Source of the DNA: Ruminococcus sp. UBA7158
Lineage (GTDB): Bacteria > Bacillota > Clostridia > Oscillospirales > Ruminococcaceae
Assembly: GCA_002491605.1 (NCBI GenBank)
Contig: DKWG01000065.1
Coordinates: 40,500-60,987, forward strand
Direction of reading: 5' to 3'
DNA: 20,488 nt
In this document: one piece after another, positions 1-7,055 of the stretch
Layout of the letters: every line of letters starts with the position of its first letter
Position numbering within the stretch: position 1 is the stretch's first letter
The notes under the pieces: generated by a model
Database searches by the model: none
What the model was told of the DNA's origin: nothing
What the model saw: the letters and a program-made list of their open reading frames with translations, nothing else
Translations under genes and position numbers: made by a program

Positions 1-10
1 AATCGCTCTT

Positions 11-28
11 ACGGCGAAGCCGTTTATT
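11..28 (+). terminator. Possible weak terminator hairpin at window edge
   Basis: ACGGC (11-15) and GCCGT (19-23) form a 5-bp stem with a GAA loop, followed by TTATT. It could be the 3' end signal of a gene lying before the window. The forward reading frames in bases 1-65 show no recognisable protein end. The U-run is short, so this is weak. Confidence 0.25.
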
Positions 29-84
29 CGGAGTTGATTGCGCTGATTATCATAAGTCAGGCTAAGACGATTTTACAGGGCTTT

Positions 85-113
85 TTCACTTATGAAGTGA
101 TTAATGATATATT
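85..113 (+). promoter_or_regulatory. Putative promoter of the rnf operon with a 15-base inverted repeat
   Basis: TTCACT (85-90) and TATATT (108-113), spaced by exactly 17 bases, resemble a sigma-A -35/-10 pair (4/6 and 5/6 matches). The implied start of transcription is near 120. A perfect inverted repeat, TCACTT-ATG-AAGTGA (86-100), overlaps the -35 and spacer, where a repressor could sit. That this is an operator is inference; no regulator family is assigned. Confidence 0.4.
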
Positions 114-135
114 TAAAAATATATTTTTGAGGGGA

Positions 136-1476
136 ATGAATTTGGTGGGAACCAAAACTTTTAAAGGCGGTGTTCATCCGCAAGACGGCAAGAAGCTTTC
201 CTGCGACTGTCCGATAACAAGGCTTGCGCCGAAGGGCGAGCTTATATATCTGATGACGCAGCATATAGGCGCACCGGCAAAGCCTATTGTTTCAGTCGGA
301 GACAGGGTGCTTTTGGGACAGACGATAGCTCAGGCAGGAGGATTTGTCTCAGCTGACATATGCGCTTCTGTTTCCGGAACTGTTAAAAAGATTGCAGCAG
401 TGCCGAATACCAACGGCGATGAGGTCACGGCTGTATTCGTTGAAAACGACTGCGAATACGAAGCTGTGGAGGGCTACGGAGATTACAGGGACTATTCCTT
501 GATGTCCAAGGACGAGATAAGAGCTGCTGTTAAAAATGCAGGACTTGTCGGCATGGGCGGCGCAGGCTTCCCGACAAGCGTTAAGCTTTCGGTTAAGGAC
601 GACACGGCTATCGACTACGTTTTGGTAAACGGAGCTGAATGCGAGCCTTATATAACCTGCGATTACAGACTGATGATTGAGCGCACGGAAAAAGCAGTAC
701 TCGGCTTAAAAATTTTGCTCAGGCTCTTCGATAACGCAAAGGGCGTGTTTGCCATTGAAAACAATAAGCCCGAGGGAATAAAGTGCTTGAAAGAGGCTAT
801 CGGCTCAAGCCAAAGGATGTATGTTCAGCCGCTTAAAAAGAAGTATCCACAGGGCGGAGAGAGAATGATTATAAGCGCCGTTACCGGAAGAAAGATTAAC
901 TCTAAGAAGCTCCCGGCAGACGCCGGCTGTGTCGTTATAAACTATGCTACGCTTTTGGCTGTTGCCGATGCTGTTGCATATAATATGCCGCTGACTCAAA
1001 GGGTCATAACCGTAACAGGAGACGCAATAAGCACACCTGCTAACTTTGAAGTGCCGATAGGAATGTCGGCAAGAGAGCTTGTTGAAGCAGCCGGAGGATT
1101 TACACAAGATCCCGAGAAGGTTGTTTTCGGCGGACCTATGATGGGCGGCTCGGTTTCAGGCATAGACACTCCCGTTACAAAGACAACCTCGTGCATTCTT
1201 TGCTTTAAGCAAGACGACGTTGCGGCGTTGCATCCGAGTGCCTGCATCCGATGCGGAAAGTGCCTTGAGGCGTGCCCTGAGCAGCTGATGCCTATGAAGC
1301 TGAAAAATCACGCCGACGCATATGAGTATGACGAATTTGAAAAGGCAGGCGGTCTTGAGTGCATCGGCTGCGGCTCTTGTACATATATCTGCCCTGCAAG
1401 GCGCAGGCTTTCGCAGTCGATTTCGGTTGCTAAGCGCCATGTTTTGGCTGAGAAAAAGAAAAAGGGGGTTAAATGA
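136..1476 (+). CDS. rnfC: RnfC, NADH/FMN/Fe-S subunit of the Rnf ion-translocating ferredoxin:NAD+ oxidoreductase
   Basis: Peripheral cytoplasmic subunit that exchanges electrons with NAD+/NADH. Counted from ATG 136 (446 aa) it shows the family start TKTFKGGVHP, a lipoyl-like segment (about 45-90), the glycine-rich nucleotide/FMN site GLVGMGGAGFPT (137-148), GAECEPY (167-172), a SLBB-like region (about 285-345), and two 4Fe-4S motifs: C370/C373/C376/C380 and C409/C412/C415/C419. There is no long C-terminal repeat like that of E. coli RsxC. The start is uncertain: GAGGGG (129-134) is only one base from ATG 136 but 7 bases from TTG 142 and 10 from GTG 145, so the protein may be 2-3 residues shorter. 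The frame is open upstream to base 1, but that part does not look like RnfC. First gene of the operon, 3 bases before rnfD. Confidence 0.96.
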   Translation: MNLVGTKTFKGGVHPQDGKKLSCDCPITRLAPKGELIYLMTQHIGAPAKPIVSVGDRVLLGQTIAQAGGFVSADICASVSGTVKKIAAVPNTNGDEVTAVFVENDCEYEAVEGYGDYRDYSLMSKDEIRAAVKNAGLVGMGGAGFPTSVKLSVKDDTAIDYVLVNGAECEPYITCDYRLMIERTEKAVLGLKILLRLFDNAKGVFAIENNKPEGIKCLKEAIGSSQRMYVQPLKKKYPQGGERMIISAVTGRKINSKKLPADAGCVVINYATLLAVADAVAYNMPLTQRVITVTGDAISTPANFEVPIGMSARELVEAAGGFTQDPEKVVFGGPMMGGSVSGIDTPVTKTTSCILCFKQDDVAALHPSACIRCGKCLEACPEQLMPMKLKNHADAYEYDEFEKAGGLECIGCGSCTYICPARRRLSQSISVAKRHVLAEKKKKGVK

Positions 1477-1479
1477 CAT

Positions 1480-2427
1480 ATGAGCAAGCTTTATAATGTC
1501 TCGCTTTCGCCGCATATAAGGGCGAAGGACACAACAATGAGCATAATGCTCGATGTTATTATCGCCCTTATACCGGCTTTGGCGGTCGGCGTCTATGTCT
1601 ACGGATTAAGAGCGCTTTGGGTTATTGCGTTGAGCGTTTTATCCTGCGTGGCGTGCGAATACATATATGAAAAGCTTTTAAAGCTTCCTAACACCATTGG
1701 TGATTTGAGCGCAGTTGTCACAGGACTTATTCTTGCTATGAACCTTTATTCAACCGCCCCGTGGTGGCTTCCCGTTTTGGGCGGAGCGTTTGCAATTATA
1801 GTTGTAAAGATGCTTTACGGCGGCTTGGGTCAGAACTTTATGAATCCTGCGCTTGCGGCAAGATGCTTTCTTTTAATCTCATTCCCGACAATAATGACAG
1901 TTTATCCGACTGTAGACGGCGTTTCAAGCGCAACTCCGCTTGCGCTTTTGCGCGAAGGAACCTTAACCGATTTCGGAACGCTGTTTTTGGGTACTCACTC
2001 GGGAACAATAGGCGAAACGTCTTGCGCTGCCATTTTAATCGGAGCTGTATACCTGATTGTGAAAAGAGTTATAAGCCCGAGAATTCCCTTGTGTATGATA
2101 GGCTCTGCCGCTGTGTTTGTAGCGATATTCGGCTTGGCTAAGGGACAGGACGTCGGAGTAAGCTTTATTATGACGCATATTTTGAGCGGCGGACTTATGG
2201 CAGGCGCTGTGTTTATGGCTACCGATTATGTAACAAGTCCCGTCACCAAGTGGGGGCAGGTTATATTTGCTGTTTTGATAGGCTTCCTTTCGGCATTTAT
2301 CAGAATGTACGGCGGCTCGACCGAGGGCGTCTCATATGCTATAATCATAGCAAACCTTCTGACGCCGCTTATCGAAAAGGCAACTTCTCCAAAGCCGTTC
2401 GGCACGGAAAGGGGAGCTAAAGCATGA
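1480..2427 (+). CDS. rnfD: RnfD, membrane flavoprotein subunit of Rnf
   Basis: Polytopic membrane subunit of the NqrB/RnfD family (315 aa, normal length). It carries covalent FMN in the related complexes. The flavinylation motif is visible as SSATPL, with T152 the expected phosphothreonine-FMN residue. Other family landmarks are LPNTIGDLSAVVTG (69-82) and GGLGQNFMNPALAARCF (114-130). About eight to ten hydrophobic segments follow one another. Start ATG 1480 is preceded by AAAGGGGG (1462-1469) at about 10 bases. Its stop overlaps the next start as ATGA, so translation of rnfD and rnfG is likely coupled. FMN is probably attached by the ApbE encoded downstream in the same operon. Confidence 0.96.
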   Translation: MSKLYNVSLSPHIRAKDTTMSIMLDVIIALIPALAVGVYVYGLRALWVIALSVLSCVACEYIYEKLLKLPNTIGDLSAVVTGLILAMNLYSTAPWWLPVLGGAFAIIVVKMLYGGLGQNFMNPALAARCFLLISFPTIMTVYPTVDGVSSATPLALLREGTLTDFGTLFLGTHSGTIGETSCAAILIGAVYLIVKRVISPRIPLCMIGSAAVFVAIFGLAKGQDVGVSFIMTHILSGGLMAGAVFMATDYVTSPVTKWGQVIFAVLIGFLSAFIRMYGGSTEGVSYAIIIANLLTPLIEKATSPKPFGTERGAKA

Positions 2428-3032
2428 ATAAGAATATTATCAAGGACACATTAAAGCTTGTGTCGATAACGCTTATAGCAGGCGTACTGCTGTCATTTGT
2501 ATATCAGCTCACTAAGGACACAATAGATAAGGCTGAGGCTGAGGAGCTGCAGCAGTCGTATCGTGAAGCTTTTCCGATGGCTTCTGATTTTGAAGAGACT
2601 AATGCCGACGCATCAGCATCGCTTGACGACGGAAACACTCTGAATTCCGCTCTTTACGCTAAGGACGACAGCGGAAATGTATTGGGCTGCGTTTTGTCGA
2701 TAACGTCCCACAACGGCTACGGCGGAGACATTGTTTTGACAATGGGAGTAGATAAAAGCGGCGTGATAACCGGAGTTAAGGTTACATCTATGGGCGAGAC
2801 GTCTGGTCTCGGCGCTAACTGCCAAAACGATGAATGGATAGCTCAGTACAGCGGAATTTCAGGCAGGGCTGAGTTTACAAAGACGGGTAAGTCTAAGCTA
2901 AACGAGATAGACGCTATATCCGGAGCTACAATAACCACCCGTGCGGTGACGTCTGCGGTCAACTCGGGATTAAAGCTTGCCGAGGAACAGTTCGGCTTTA
3001 GTGAAAACAGCGAAGGGAGTGACAAAGAGTGA
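2424..3032 (+). CDS. rnfG: RnfG, covalent-FMN electron carrier subunit of Rnf
   Basis: Membrane-anchored FMN-binding subunit (202 aa). One N-terminal transmembrane helix (about 12-29) is followed by an extracytoplasmic domain. The FMN_bind signature D163-AISGATIT is complete: S166, G167, A168, T169 and T171, the last being the residue flavinylated in NqrC/RnfG. Upstream pieces GYGGDIVLTMGVD (98-110) and GETSGLGA (124-131) are typical of the domain. The start overlaps the rnfD stop (ATGA) and the stop overlaps the rnfE start (GTGA). The last codons (SDKE-stop) lie in an 18-base sequence repeated exactly at the rnfE/rnfA junction. Confidence 0.96.
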   Translation: MNKNIIKDTLKLVSITLIAGVLLSFVYQLTKDTIDKAEAEELQQSYREAFPMASDFEETNADASASLDDGNTLNSALYAKDDSGNVLGCVLSITSHNGYGGDIVLTMGVDKSGVITGVKVTSMGETSGLGANCQNDEWIAQYSGISGRAEFTKTGKSKLNEIDAISGATITTRAVTSAVNSGLKLAEEQFGFSENSEGSDKE

Positions 3033-3712
3033 GCAAGGTATTTGAAAGGCTTTATAACGGAATAATCAAGGAAAATCCGACATTTGTATTAATGCTCGGA
3101 ATGTGCCCCACACTCGCAGTCACAACAGGCGCCATGAACGGCTTGGGAATGGGTCTTTCGACCTGCGCTGTTTTGATGATGTCAAACCTGATGATTTCGC
3201 TTTTGCGTAGGTTTATCCCGGAAAGAGTCAGAATGCCGGCGTATATAGTAGTTGTTGCGTCATTTGTAACGGTTGTTGAGCTTTTGATGCAGGCATATGT
3301 AAGAAGCTTGTATGCTTCTTTGGGCTTGTACATACCGCTTATCGTTGTAAACTGTATAATTTTGGGCAGAGCTGAAAGCTATGCGTCAAAGAATCCGCCG
3401 CTTGTATCATTTTTCGACGGCGTAGGAATGGGCTTGGGCTTCACATTGGCACTTACGGTTATAGGAGCAGTCAGAGAGCTTTTAGGAGCAGGAACTGTTT
3501 TCGGATTCAGAGTCATGCCCCAAAGCTTTACACCGATATCCATAATGGTATTAGCTCCCGGTGCGTTCTTTGTCTTAGCCTGCCTGACAGCATTGCAGAA
3601 TAAATTAGGTGCTCCCAGTGCAACCAACAAAAAGGGCTTCACCTGTGACGGAAGATGCTCGGGCTGTATGGATAAAAGCTGCTCAATGAGAGAGGAGAGT
3701 GACAAAGAGTGA
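3029..3712 (+). CDS. rnfE: RnfE, membrane subunit of Rnf with a Cys-rich C-terminal tail
   Basis: Polytopic membrane subunit of the NqrD/RnfE family (227 aa, about six transmembrane segments). C26 in LGMCPTLAV and C109 in IVVNCIILG match the paired cysteines that hold the intramembrane iron-sulfur centre between RnfA and RnfE. The start is GTG 3029, overlapping the rnfG stop, with AAGGGAG 9 bases upstream. Beyond the membrane core (about residue 195) is a hydrophilic tail with C206, C210, C213 and C218 (spacing C-x3-C-x2-C-x4-C), which minimal family members lack. The tail could bind metal or form disulfides; its job is unknown. Confidence 0.95.
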   Translation: MSKVFERLYNGIIKENPTFVLMLGMCPTLAVTTGAMNGLGMGLSTCAVLMMSNLMISLLRRFIPERVRMPAYIVVVASFVTVVELLMQAYVRSLYASLGLYIPLIVVNCIILGRAESYASKNPPLVSFFDGVGMGLGFTLALTVIGAVRELLGAGTVFGFRVMPQSFTPISIMVLAPGAFFVLACLTALQNKLGAPSATNKKGFTCDGRCSGCMDKSCSMREESDKE

Positions 3713-4290
3713 GCTATATAGGTACATTGTTTATCGGCATTATATCAGCCGCACTTGTCAATAACGTTGTTTTGAGCCGCTTTTTGGGTCTTTGTCCTTT
3801 CTTGGGCGTTTCCAAAAAGACGTCGACTGCTGTCGGCATGGGTGCTGCTGTCATTGCGGTTATATCCTTGTCGTCAGCTATTACATATTTCATAAACAGG
3901 TATGTTTTAAGAGAGAACCTTGCGTATTTGAGAACAATCGTTTTCATTTTAATTATCGCCGCATTGGTTCAGACGGTTGAGATAATATTAAAGAAAAAGA
4001 TGCCGTCGCTTTATAAGGCACTCGGAGTGTATCTTCCTCTTATAACAACAAACTGCGCTGTCTTAGGCGTTGCTATTGATTCCGCTCAAAAGGGCTATAA
4101 CTTCGCTGAGACAATGGTTTATTCAGTCGGAACGGCCTTGGGCTTCCTGATTGCAATAGTTATAATGGCAGGAATAAGAGAAAGAATCGAAAAGAACAAT
4201 ATCCCTGAATCCTTTAAAGGTATGCCGATAGTCTTGGTGACAGCCGGACTTATGGCAATAGCGTTCGTTGGGTTCTCGGGAACACTTTAA
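3709..4290 (+). CDS. rnfA: RnfA, membrane subunit of Rnf
   Basis: Polytopic membrane subunit (193 aa, six transmembrane segments), a distant paralogue of RnfE inserted in the opposite orientation in known structures. C29 in SRFLGLCPFLG and C116 in ITTNCAVLG are the conserved cysteine pair of the intramembrane Fe-S centre. The start is GTG 3709, overlapping the rnfE stop and preceded by an AGAGGAGAG ribosome site. The stop at 4288-4290 is followed by the only sizeable gap of the rnf block (about 97 bases before rnfB), which contains two hairpin possibilities. Confidence 0.96.
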   Translation: MSYIGTLFIGIISAALVNNVVLSRFLGLCPFLGVSKKTSTAVGMGAAVIAVISLSSAITYFINRYVLRENLAYLRTIVFILIIAALVQTVEIILKKKMPSLYKALGVYLPLITTNCAVLGVAIDSAQKGYNFAETMVYSVGTALGFLIAIVIMAGIRERIEKNNIPESFKGMPIVLVTAGLMAIAFVGFSGTL

Positions 4291-4353
4291 ACGGTGCTTT
4301 AGCTCAGCCGTTTTGCAGACAGCGGCGTTTTTGTGCTGATGTGTTTTGTCTGC
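4289..4353 (+). promoter_or_regulatory. Structured rnfA-rnfB intergenic region
   Basis: Two stems can form. AAACGGT (4289-4295) pairs with GCCGTTT (4307-4313; one G-T pair) and is followed by TTTT. GCAGACA (4315-4321) pairs perfectly with TGTCTGC (4347-4353). The first resembles a weak terminator or transcript-stabilising stem. A poor promoter-like pair, TTGTGC (4331) and TATATA (4354), also lies here. It may set rnfB dosage relative to the upstream genes; that is inference. Confidence 0.35.
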
Positions 4354-4387
4354 TATATATTCAAAAAGAAAGGGATTGCTTTTTTAT

Positions 4388-5176
4388 ATGATAGTACCAA
4401 TCCTTATAGCGGCGGCAGTCATTGTCGTCATAAGTATTATAATCGGTATAGTTTTGGGAGTACTTTCGGAAAAGTTCAAGGTTGAAGCAGACCCAAGGGA
4501 AGAGGCAGTAAGAGGCTGCTTGGCAGGAAGCAACTGCGGCGGCTGCGGATATGCCGGCTGCGACGCTTATGCCAAGGCTATAGTTGAAGAAAACGCCGAC
4601 CCGTCGCTTTGCCCCTCGTCCGACAGAGTAAAAATCGGCGAGATAATGGGAGTATCGCTCAAGGCAGGCAAAAGGATGACGGCATACGTTAAGTGCTCGG
4701 GAAGCTGTGCCAAGACAAACGCTGACTACAGCTATTTTGACGAGCCTGACTGTCGCATAGCATACCTTGCCCCTAAGCACGGAGCAAAAAAGTGCGCCTA
4801 CGGCTGCTGCGGCTTCGGAACCTGCGCCGCCATATGCCCATTTGACGCAATCAGGATAGTCGACGGCTTGGCTGTTGTCGACCGTGAAAAGTGTCAGGCG
4901 TGCGGAAAGTGTGTAGCAGTCTGCCCGAATCATCTGATTGAAATAATTCCTTATGACGCTAAGTATGTCGTAAGATGTTCCTCTCACGACAAGGGCAAGG
5001 ATGTTAAATCAGCCTGCAGCGAGGGCTGCTTGGGCTGCGGAATGTGCATGAGAGTATGCGAAACGGGTGCTATAACCATGGTCGGAAACCTTGCGGCTAT
5101 CGACCAAGAAAAGTGCATAGGCTGCGGAAAGTGCGCTGAAAAGTGTCCTTCAAAAATAATTAAGAAAAGAGACTGA
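4388..5176 (+). CDS. rnfB: RnfB, ferredoxin-accepting poly-Fe-S subunit of Rnf
   Basis: Membrane-anchored electron entry subunit that takes electrons from reduced ferredoxin. From ATG 4388 (262 aa) it begins with one transmembrane helix (2-26), then the Fe4S domain SNCGGCGYAGCDAYA (C50, C53, C58, with C75 as fourth ligand; C44 is extra). Ferredoxin-type motifs follow: C136/C140/C146/C150 then P; C169/C172/C175/C179; C214/C217/C220/C224; C243/C246/C249/C253. That is room for five 4Fe-4S clusters, more than in the short enterobacterial RsxB. ATG 4388 was chosen because it puts the helix at the N-terminus. AGAAAGGG lies 13 bases upstream, a slightly long spacing, so TTG 4376 is an alternative. 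Confidence 0.95.
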   Translation: MIVPILIAAAVIVVISIIIGIVLGVLSEKFKVEADPREEAVRGCLAGSNCGGCGYAGCDAYAKAIVEENADPSLCPSSDRVKIGEIMGVSLKAGKRMTAYVKCSGSCAKTNADYSYFDEPDCRIAYLAPKHGAKKCAYGCCGFGTCAAICPFDAIRIVDGLAVVDREKCQACGKCVAVCPNHLIEIIPYDAKYVVRCSSHDKGKDVKSACSEGCLGCGMCMRVCETGAITMVGNLAAIDQEKCIGCGKCAEKCPSKIIKKRD

Positions 5177-5179
5177 GCT

Positions 5180-6193
5180 GTGTCGAAAACCTTAAAAGGG
5201 TTGCTTGCGGCAGCTTGTGCGGCGGTGGTCTTGATAACCATGCTGAGCGGCTGTCAAATGCCCCTGAAAAGATATTCAATAAGCTATACCGATACTTTTG
5301 ATACGGTAACGGTGTTTTCGGCATATTGCTCTTCATATGATGAATTCAGTGAAGCTGCAAATGCCGTTCATACGGAGCTTTTGCGGCTTCACTCTGTTTT
5401 TGATATCTATTTCGAAACGTCAAGCGTATATAAGCTTAACTCCGAATCAAAGCTTGAGTCGGCGGATAAGGAGCTTATTGAACTTACTGCGCTTGGCAAG
5501 GAATATTATAACCTCTCAGGCGGCAAGCTCAATATCGCAGCCGGCTCGCTTTTAAGACTTTGGCATCAGGCAAGGGCGGAGGACGTATTGCCGAATGCTG
5601 ACGCTTTGATTAAAGCCGCCGAGCATATTGATATTTCAAAGGTTGCAATATCTGACGATGATATTATAATATCAGACCCTGACTTGACGCTTGACTTCGG
5701 TGCGCTTGCAAAGGGCTATGCCGCTGACAAAGCCGCTGAAAAGGCTATAGAGTGCGGCTTGACAAGCTTTTTGCTCGACTTGGGCGGAAATATAAAAGCA
5801 GTAGGCAAAAAGCCGGACGGCGAATACTGGACAGTCGGCATCAAAAATCCGGATGTCGAGGGTGAAGTCGACAGTCAGATTTTAACGGCTGTCAATGCTT
5901 TGGACGTATCTGTTGTGACAAGCGGAGACTACGAGCGATTTTTTGAAGTCGACGGAAAGCGCTATTCGCATATTATCGACCCTGATACGTTTTATCCGGC
6001 ACAGCTGTATCGCTCGGTGACGGTTATCGCCGCTGAGTCAAAAATTGCCGACGCTCTTTCGACGTCGCTTTTTTGCATGAGCTTGGAGGACGGTAAGGCC
6101 TTAGCCAAAAGTCTTGATGCTCAAGTTATGTGGGTGACGGCGGATGGAATATGCGAAAAAACCGAAGGGTTTATTGAATATGAAAAAAAGTAA
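5180..6193 (+). CDS. apbE: ApbE, FAD:protein FMN transferase (lipoprotein)
   Basis: Extracytoplasmic, Mg-dependent enzyme that transfers FMN from FAD to threonine in (S/D)GAT-x-(S/T)-type motifs, here most likely RnfG T171 and RnfD T152. It has a lipoprotein signal with lipobox LSGC (C25). Conserved ApbE features are LDFGALAKGYAAD (171-183), LLDLGGNI (198-205), TSGDYERFF (247-255), YSHIIDPDT (262-270), and the metal site with D291 and T295 in ADALST. Length 337 aa is normal. The start is GTG 5180, three bases after the rnfB stop, with a weak AAAAGAGA ribosome site. The operon position next to its substrates supports the assignment. Confidence 0.95.
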   Translation: MSKTLKGLLAAACAAVVLITMLSGCQMPLKRYSISYTDTFDTVTVFSAYCSSYDEFSEAANAVHTELLRLHSVFDIYFETSSVYKLNSESKLESADKELIELTALGKEYYNLSGGKLNIAAGSLLRLWHQARAEDVLPNADALIKAAEHIDISKVAISDDDIIISDPDLTLDFGALAKGYAADKAAEKAIECGLTSFLLDLGGNIKAVGKKPDGEYWTVGIKNPDVEGEVDSQILTAVNALDVSVVTSGDYERFFEVDGKRYSHIIDPDTFYPAQLYRSVTVIAAESKIADALSTSLFCMSLEDGKALAKSLDAQVMWVTADGICEKTEGFIEYEKK

Positions 6194-6533
6194 GTATATC
6201 GCCGATTTTGCTCTGTTTTGCGCAGTTATGCTTATTGCAGCTGTCGCTTTGATTGCAGGAAGATCGGTGCGAAGCGACGGCACAAGTGCAGTTGTCCGCC
6301 TGAACTCAAAGGAATACGCCGCTCTTTCACTGAACGAAAACGCTAAACTGGACGTTGAGGGGCTTTTAACTGTTGCGGTCGAAAACGGCGAGGTGTACAT
6401 TTTAAACGCACAATGTCCCGACAAGCTCTGCGAAAGGCACTCAAGAATTTCAAAGAGCGGTGAGACTATAGCCTGCCTGCCGTTCGGGATAACAGTTGAA
6501 ATTGTCGGAGCGGAATACGACGCCTTGATTTGA
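6180..6533 (+). CDS. NusG domain II-containing membrane protein
   Basis: A 117-aa protein with an N-terminal transmembrane helix (about 9-27) and an outside domain of the NusG_II type. Visible landmarks are C79-P, C84, H87 and C99 in CPDKLCERHSRI and IACLP, a conserved Cys/His pattern of this family. ATG 6180 was chosen because GAAGGG (6164-6169) lies 10 bases upstream; it overlaps the end of apbE by 14 bases. From memory, these proteins recur beside ApbE, Rnf/FMN-binding proteins and Gx transporters in Firmicutes, suggesting a part in extracytoplasmic redox or flavin handling. No biochemical role is established that I can cite. Confidence 0.85.
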   Translation: MKKSKYIADFALFCAVMLIAAVALIAGRSVRSDGTSAVVRLNSKEYAALSLNENAKLDVEGLLTVAVENGEVYILNAQCPDKLCERHSRISKSGETIACLPFGITVEIVGAEYDALI

Positions 6534-6556
6534 CGGTGCGGAGGTGGCAGGTCAGA

Positions 6557-7051
6557 ATGAAAACAAAAAAGCTGACGGCTTGCGGAGTCCTTTCTGCCTT
6601 GGCATTCGGGCTTAGCTATATCGAGCTTATGCTGCCGTCCTTGCCTATACCCGGGGCAAAGCTGGGGATAGCCAATATATCTGTGATGATAGCTTTGTAT
6701 ATTTTATCGCCTGTTGAAGCGGCTTTGGTCAGTTTTGTGAGGCTGATTCTCTCATGGCTGATTTTCGGAAGCTTCACCGGGTTTATCTATAGCCTTTGCG
6801 GCTCAGTATTGAGTCTTATAACGATGGCAGTCTTAAAAAAGACAGGGAAGTTTTCGCCTGTCGGAGTGAGCATCGGCGGCGGTGTATGCCACAATATAGG
6901 TCAGCTTTTTGCGGCGGTTTTGTTTATGGGACGGTCGGTTCTGTCCTATCTTCCGGTGCTGTTAATTGCCGGTGCAGTGACAGGTGCGATAATCGGGCTG
7001 TTGGTTGCCGGTGTGTTGAAATCTTTAAAGTCCTTTAGGAAAGGAACGTGA
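6557..7051 (+). CDS. Gx transporter family / heptaprenyl diphosphate synthase component I-like membrane protein
   Basis: A 164-aa very hydrophobic protein with five or six membrane segments and the signature PGAKLGIAN (32-40), typical of the Hpre_diP_synt_I/Gx family, which resembles ECF transporter substrate-binding components. ATG 6557 is preceded by GGAGGT (6540-6545) at 11 bases. An upstream in-frame TTG at 6530 overlaps the previous stop but has no ribosome site at the right distance. Although the family is often named for heptaprenyl diphosphate synthase, no prenyl synthase gene is adjacent. A transport role, perhaps for a flavin or another cofactor used by the neighbouring redox genes, is inference. 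Confidence 0.85.
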   Translation: MKTKKLTACGVLSALAFGLSYIELMLPSLPIPGAKLGIANISVMIALYILSPVEAALVSFVRLILSWLIFGSFTGFIYSLCGSVLSLITMAVLKKTGKFSPVGVSIGGGVCHNIGQLFAAVLFMGRSVLSYLPVLLIAGAVTGAIIGLLVAGVLKSLKSFRKGT

Positions 7052-7055
7052 TGTT

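Noticed and set aside
34..135. In-frame extension of rnfC back to base 34
   Set aside because: The frame is open to base 1, but the extra residues do not resemble RnfC, whose family begins near TKTFKGGVHP. The putative promoter also lies inside this stretch.
85..135. FMN riboswitch before the flavin-dependent rnf genes
   Set aside because: None of the conserved RFN-element segments are present and only about 20 bases of leader follow the predicted start.
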